A stretch of 64,000 nt of DNA from NCBI RefSeq assembly GCF_900086595.1, contig NZ_LT575472.1, positions 2,674,029-2,738,028 of the forward strand, written 5' to 3'. The DNA is from Clostridium nigeriense. Lineage in GTDB: Bacteria > Bacillota > Clostridia > Clostridiales > Clostridiaceae. Within the stretch, counting starts at the first letter, position 1. The number at the start of each line of letters is the position of its first letter. Shown piece after piece: positions 60,906 to 64,000 of this stretch. The notes under the pieces were generated by a model. The model saw only the letters and a program-made list of their open reading frames with translations, had not been told where the DNA came from and did no database searches. A program made the position numbers and the translations under genes.

Positions 60906-62348
60906 GAGTATGTCAATAATTTTGTGTAAACTTTAGAAAAAATATTTTTTTATTGTAGGTTGGAAGTATACTTTATACATCCAACCTTATTTTTATATTT
61001 ATAGAAAATATATGAAATGATATCTGTGATTTAATAAGAGTTCCCAATTTTAATTTAAAACAATTGGTCGTCTAAACGCCCTTCGAAGAAGATAGAAAGC
61101 TGTGCTAATATTTGAGCCCATCCTCGAATAGATTGAGTCCATTTTTTACTAATATCAATTGTAGCTAGATATAAGATTTTCATTAATGATTCATCATTTG
61201 GAAATATCGACTTAGTTTTAGTTACTTTTCTCAATTGGCGATTATAACTTTCCATCGCATTGGTAGTATAGATAATCTTTCTTATTTCAGGTGGATACTT
61301 AAAAAATGTAGCTAGCTCATCCCAATTATTTCTCCAGGATTTTATAGCAATCAAGTATTTTTCTCCCCATTTATCTTCTAACTTATCTAGCTGCGCTAAC
61401 GCCTGTTCTTCAGTGCTGGCAGTATATACAAGTTTCAAGTCTGCATTAAATGCCTTTAAATCCTTATATGATAGATATCTACTTGAGTTTCTTATTTGAT
61501 GGATTATACATTTTTGAATTTCAGTATTAGGATATACTGCTTTAATAGCTTCAGTAAATCCATTTAATCCATCTACAGATGTTATTAAAATATCTTTTAC
61601 TCCTCGATTTTTTAATTCGTTAAGAACTAAAAGCCAATACTTTGATGACTCTGATGCACCTATCCAAATCCCAAGTACTTCTTTCTTACCTTGTATATTC
61701 ACACCGATTGCTGCATAAGCAGCCTTAGAAACTACTGCATTATCTTTTCTAACCTTAAAGTGAATAGCATCCATAAATATAATAGGATATACTTCATCAA
61801 GAGGCCTATTTTGCCATTCCTTAATCATAGGAATTACTTTGTCAGTTATATTAGATATAAGTGTCGGTGAAACATCCATACCGTAAATCTCATTAACTTG
61901 TGCTGCAATATCTCTTGTGCTCATTCCTTTAGCATACATGCCTATTATAGAGTTTTCTAAGTGTGATACATCCGTTTGATGTTTCTTAACAATTTCAGGT
62001 TCAAATGAACCTTCTCGATCCCTTGGAACGTCTAAGTCAAAATAACCTAGATTAGATTTCATAGTCTTACTACTTTTTCCGTTACGACTGTTAGTAGTAT
62101 TTTTGTTTTGATAATCATATTTAGAGTAACCAAGATGGTTATCCATCTCCGCTTCAAGCATTTGCTGAAGCAATTCTCCAAAGAGATCCTTTAAAACATT
62201 CTGAACATCATCAGCTGTTTTCATATTTGGATTTGCTGCTATAATCCTTTTAATTTCTTCTTTTGAAAATGACATAGTCTGTGTCCTCCTCGTATAGATA
62301 ATTTATTATACATTATCTTCTGAAGTTTACACAGACTATTTTACACTC
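60906..62348. mobile_element. IS256-family insertion sequence
   Basis: About 1.44 kb with one transposase gene. Ends form imperfect inverted repeats: GAGTATGTCAATAATTTTGT... at 60906 versus GAGTGTAAAATAGTCTGTGT... read inward from 62348, sharing GAGT and the core GTGTAAACTT with a 2-base length difference. No clear 8-9 base target duplication is seen at these boundaries, so the exact ends are uncertain. Confidence 0.78.
61055..62275 (-). CDS. IS256-family transposase
   Basis: 406 aa, typical length. The N-terminal region has MLEAEMDNHLGYSKYD, the usual start of the family domain. DDE residues lie in PIIFMDAIHFKVR (Asp), ILITSVDGLNGF (Asp) and IYTTNAMESYNRQLRK (Glu). The frame is intact and preceded by GAGGAGG, so the element may be active. 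Confidence 0.95.
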   Translation of the reverse strand: MSFSKEEIKRIIAANPNMKTADDVQNVLKDLFGELLQQMLEAEMDNHLGYSKYDYQNKNTTNSRNGKSSKTMKSNLGYFDLDVPRDREGSFEPEIVKKHQTDVSHLENSIIGMYAKGMSTRDIAAQVNEIYGMDVSPTLISNITDKVIPMIKEWQNRPLDEVYPIIFMDAIHFKVRKDNAVVSKAAYAAIGVNIQGKKEVLGIWIGASESSKYWLLVLNELKNRGVKDILITSVDGLNGFTEAIKAVYPNTEIQKCIIHQIRNSSRYLSYKDLKAFNADLKLVYTASTEEQALAQLDKLEDKWGEKYLIAIKSWRNNWDELATFFKYPPEIRKIIYTTNAMESYNRQLRKVTKTKSIFPNDESLMKILYLATIDISKKWTQSIRGWAQILAQLSIFFEGRLDDQLF

Positions 62349-62366
62349 TCAATTTCAGCAAAATAC

Positions 62367-62409
62367 AAAAATCATAAAGACTGAGTTTATCCTCAGTCTT
62401 TATGATTTT
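62367..62409 (-). terminator. Terminator overlapping the end of the 516-aa gene
   Basis: An 18-bp perfect stem (AAAATCATAAAGACTGAG with 62392-62409) includes the stop codon of the gene at 62400. Confidence 0.85.
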
Positions 62410-63950
62410 ATATTTGAAGTATCTTCTAAAATATCTTTTTTACATTCATTATCAACTTCTCTTTCTAAGTCATCAGTATCATCTAACTCTGATTCTTCAA
62501 TAGTATCATCGTTAATATCATCTAACTGTCTAAAGGACATTGACTTATTAGGTAAACATGTTTCTATCATGAAATCATCCTTAAACAAAAATATAATTAA
62601 TTGATATATAAAAATATTTTTATAACTATCGAAGGATGAATTAGAGGAAGAAAATGAATCTTTCTTTTTTGAATAAGTAACATTTCGTCTAAATATCGGT
62701 GCTATTCCTAAACTAGAAGGTGTTGCTGTAGTAACCATTTTAAAGAAGTTTTCTTCTAACATATCAGAGGAATTAAAAGTTAATCCTCTATATCTTTCAG
62801 CATCATCTAACGTAGGAGCATCAGGCCAAGAAGTAATTATTCCTGAGTTAATAAAGTATTTTCTATATAATGAAGAAATTATATTCTTATATTCTTTTTC
62901 TCTATTATCTTCTTTGGAATACATAAATATAGCTAGGAAATAGAAAGCTATATCAAAACACGAGTATTTTAATTCTTTTTTACTAGATAGTTTAAGAAAA
63001 GCATCCTTTTCATTATCATATAAAGATATTAGTTTATTTAATATTTCTTTGGCTTTTTCATTGAAAGTAATCATTTGAGTATGTTTAAAAGATAGCATTA
63101 GATTTATTGCAAATAATGAAGCGAAGTCTAATTCATCAACATAATAGTCTTTTTCATCAAATTTATTAATTAAGAAATCTGTTAAATCTATAATTAGTAT
63201 TTTGGCATCATTATTATTAGAATTGCTGTAAAATATATTTATTGCTAGGAGGATTTTGCATATTTCTTCAAAGGAGCAATCATATATTTTTTCTTTAAAC
63301 TCAATTAGTGTATGAAGTATTTCAAGTGAAAACTTATTATAGTCTACTGAAATTTCATCTTCTGGATATAATATTGAATAAAGGTTATATGAAACCATCA
63401 TAAAAGCTTGATCAGAAAATTTAAATTTATCATTTTTATCTACAAGATTAAATCCCTTGTAGTTATTTTCTGATAGGTTCTTTTTTTCAACAAAAATACC
63501 TTCATTATTTCTAAGATTTATTGAGTAAAATTCAAGTTGCTTTTTGGAAAGCTTCTTATAGGCTTTACTATAAGAATATAATTTTTCATCTACATCTTTA
63601 AATCTTGAATAATAAGTAGATAAATTAAGTATACTTGTAGTCAAAAGTGCATTAGTTGCTGGTGATATATCTTTTTTAAAAGATTCTTCATCAAATCCAT
63701 TGTAATTCTTACTATGAATATAGTTAGGAGATGATTTTCTATATATACATAGTAGTGGAGAAAAATTGGTAGATGTGGTAATATCAATGGAGGACGATAA
63801 TTTTTTATAATTTTTAATAGAATCAACTAATCCACATTTTGACTCTAGAACCAAGGTTCTTATGGCCTCTTTCGATAAGTGAAAAAGCTGGCCATTAATC
63901 TCTTTATGAGATAACTTATTCATTCTAAAATATGGTCCTATATATCGCAA
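62400..63950 (-). CDS. Large hypothetical protein (516 aa)
   Basis: Starts at TTG 63950 with GAGGTG 6 bases upstream; a frame from ATG 63977 exists but has no ribosome-binding site. Not recognised. The body is mainly helical and rich in Asn, Lys, Ser and Leu, with paired helices spaced about 50 residues apart (for example FSLEILHTLIEFKEKIYDC, ELDFASLFAINLMLSFKHTQ, FDIAFYFLAIFMYSK). That spacing could form an alpha/alpha toroid or TPR-like array. WPDAPTLDDAERYRGLTFNSSD is a distinctive conserved-looking patch. The C-terminal 45 residues are acidic and disordered. No signal peptide or transmembrane segment. Confidence 0.7.
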   Translation of the reverse strand: MRYIGPYFRMNKLSHKEINGQLFHLSKEAIRTLVLESKCGLVDSIKNYKKLSSSIDITTSTNFSPLLCIYRKSSPNYIHSKNYNGFDEESFKKDISPATNALLTTSILNLSTYYSRFKDVDEKLYSYSKAYKKLSKKQLEFYSINLRNNEGIFVEKKNLSENNYKGFNLVDKNDKFKFSDQAFMMVSYNLYSILYPEDEISVDYNKFSLEILHTLIEFKEKIYDCSFEEICKILLAINIFYSNSNNNDAKILIIDLTDFLINKFDEKDYYVDELDFASLFAINLMLSFKHTQMITFNEKAKEILNKLISLYDNEKDAFLKLSSKKELKYSCFDIAFYFLAIFMYSKEDNREKEYKNIISSLYRKYFINSGIITSWPDAPTLDDAERYRGLTFNSSDMLEENFFKMVTTATPSSLGIAPIFRRNVTYSKKKDSFSSSNSSFDSYKNIFIYQLIIFLFKDDFMIETCLPNKSMSFRQLDDINDDTIEESELDDTDDLEREVDNECKKDILEDTSNIKS

Positions 63951-64000
63951 ATTCTTCACCTCTTCATTAATCCTCATATTAATAATATGAGATTAAATTT

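Overview
The window is strongly AT-rich, with clostridial genes and low-GC Gram-positive signals: AGGAGG or GAGGTG ribosome-binding sites, many TTG starts, TTGACA/TATAAT promoters and T-tailed hairpin terminators. A Spo0E-like regulator, YtaF, anaerobic ribonucleotide reductase (NrdDG), reverse rubrerythrin, HPr kinase, the GGGtGRT/NifU-like pair and LPxTG surface proteins all fit a spore-forming, strictly anaerobic Clostridium (sensu stricto). Species cannot be fixed from the sequence alone.

Layout. 1-5.3 kb: tail of a PrmA-like methyltransferase, then the minus-strand cluster polA-coaE-lytic transglycosylase, and glutaminase. 5.5-13.2 kb: M29 aminopeptidase, an SRPBCC-like protein, a 53-aa basic protein, a solitary NADP isocitrate dehydrogenase, LysR-YeiH, and a stand-alone oligopeptide-binding lipoprotein. 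13.6-15.2 kb: a two-gene SOS operon (85-aa protein plus Y-family polymerase) whose promoter carries a LexA box. 15.3-19.7 kb: a tandem-repeat membrane protein, a scar holding the tail of a tyrosine integrase, the GGGtGRT/NifU-like operon, tRNA-Leu(CAA) and several small genes. 19.7-26.2 kb: a proline-rich surface protein, a soluble TPR histidine kinase, the reverse rubrerythrin/DUF1540 operon, a pyruvate-kinase-like protein lacking its C domain with a coupled 33-aa membrane peptide, an amidase-like protein without zinc ligands, and a lipoprotein.

26.4-31.8 kb is a tight seven-gene folate operon, pabA-pabB-pabC-folE-HD protein-folP-folBK. It supplies both branches (p-aminobenzoate and the pterin) and includes an unassigned HD-domain hydrolase that may fill the missing dihydroneopterin triphosphate step. 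31.9-38.3 kb holds a PHP phosphoesterase, an orphan holin, M18 aminopeptidase, HPr kinase, DUF896, Spo0E-like protein, a 6S RNA gene with its own promoter and terminator, two small acidic proteins and YtaF. 38.3-52.2 kb holds two very large LPxTG proteins: a nuclease/phosphoesterase/5'-nucleotidase fusion and an amylopullulanase. They share a nearly identical C-terminal module. The amylopullulanase has a perfect cre palindrome upstream, so the HPr kinase in the same window is a plausible upstream regulator of it.

52.4-64 kb: a dicarboxylate/amino-acid symporter, a chemotaxis receptor, NrdG-NrdD, an M15 carboxypeptidase, aspartate kinase, an intact IS256-family element and a large unrecognised protein. 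No CRISPR array, rRNA or intact prophage is visible. The most unusual items are the imperfect palindrome family near 26.25, 33.05 and 33.13 kb, the HD protein in the folate operon, the pyruvate-kinase-like/33-aa pair, the GGGtGRT operon with its leader, and the doubled translation start before the giant nucleotidase.
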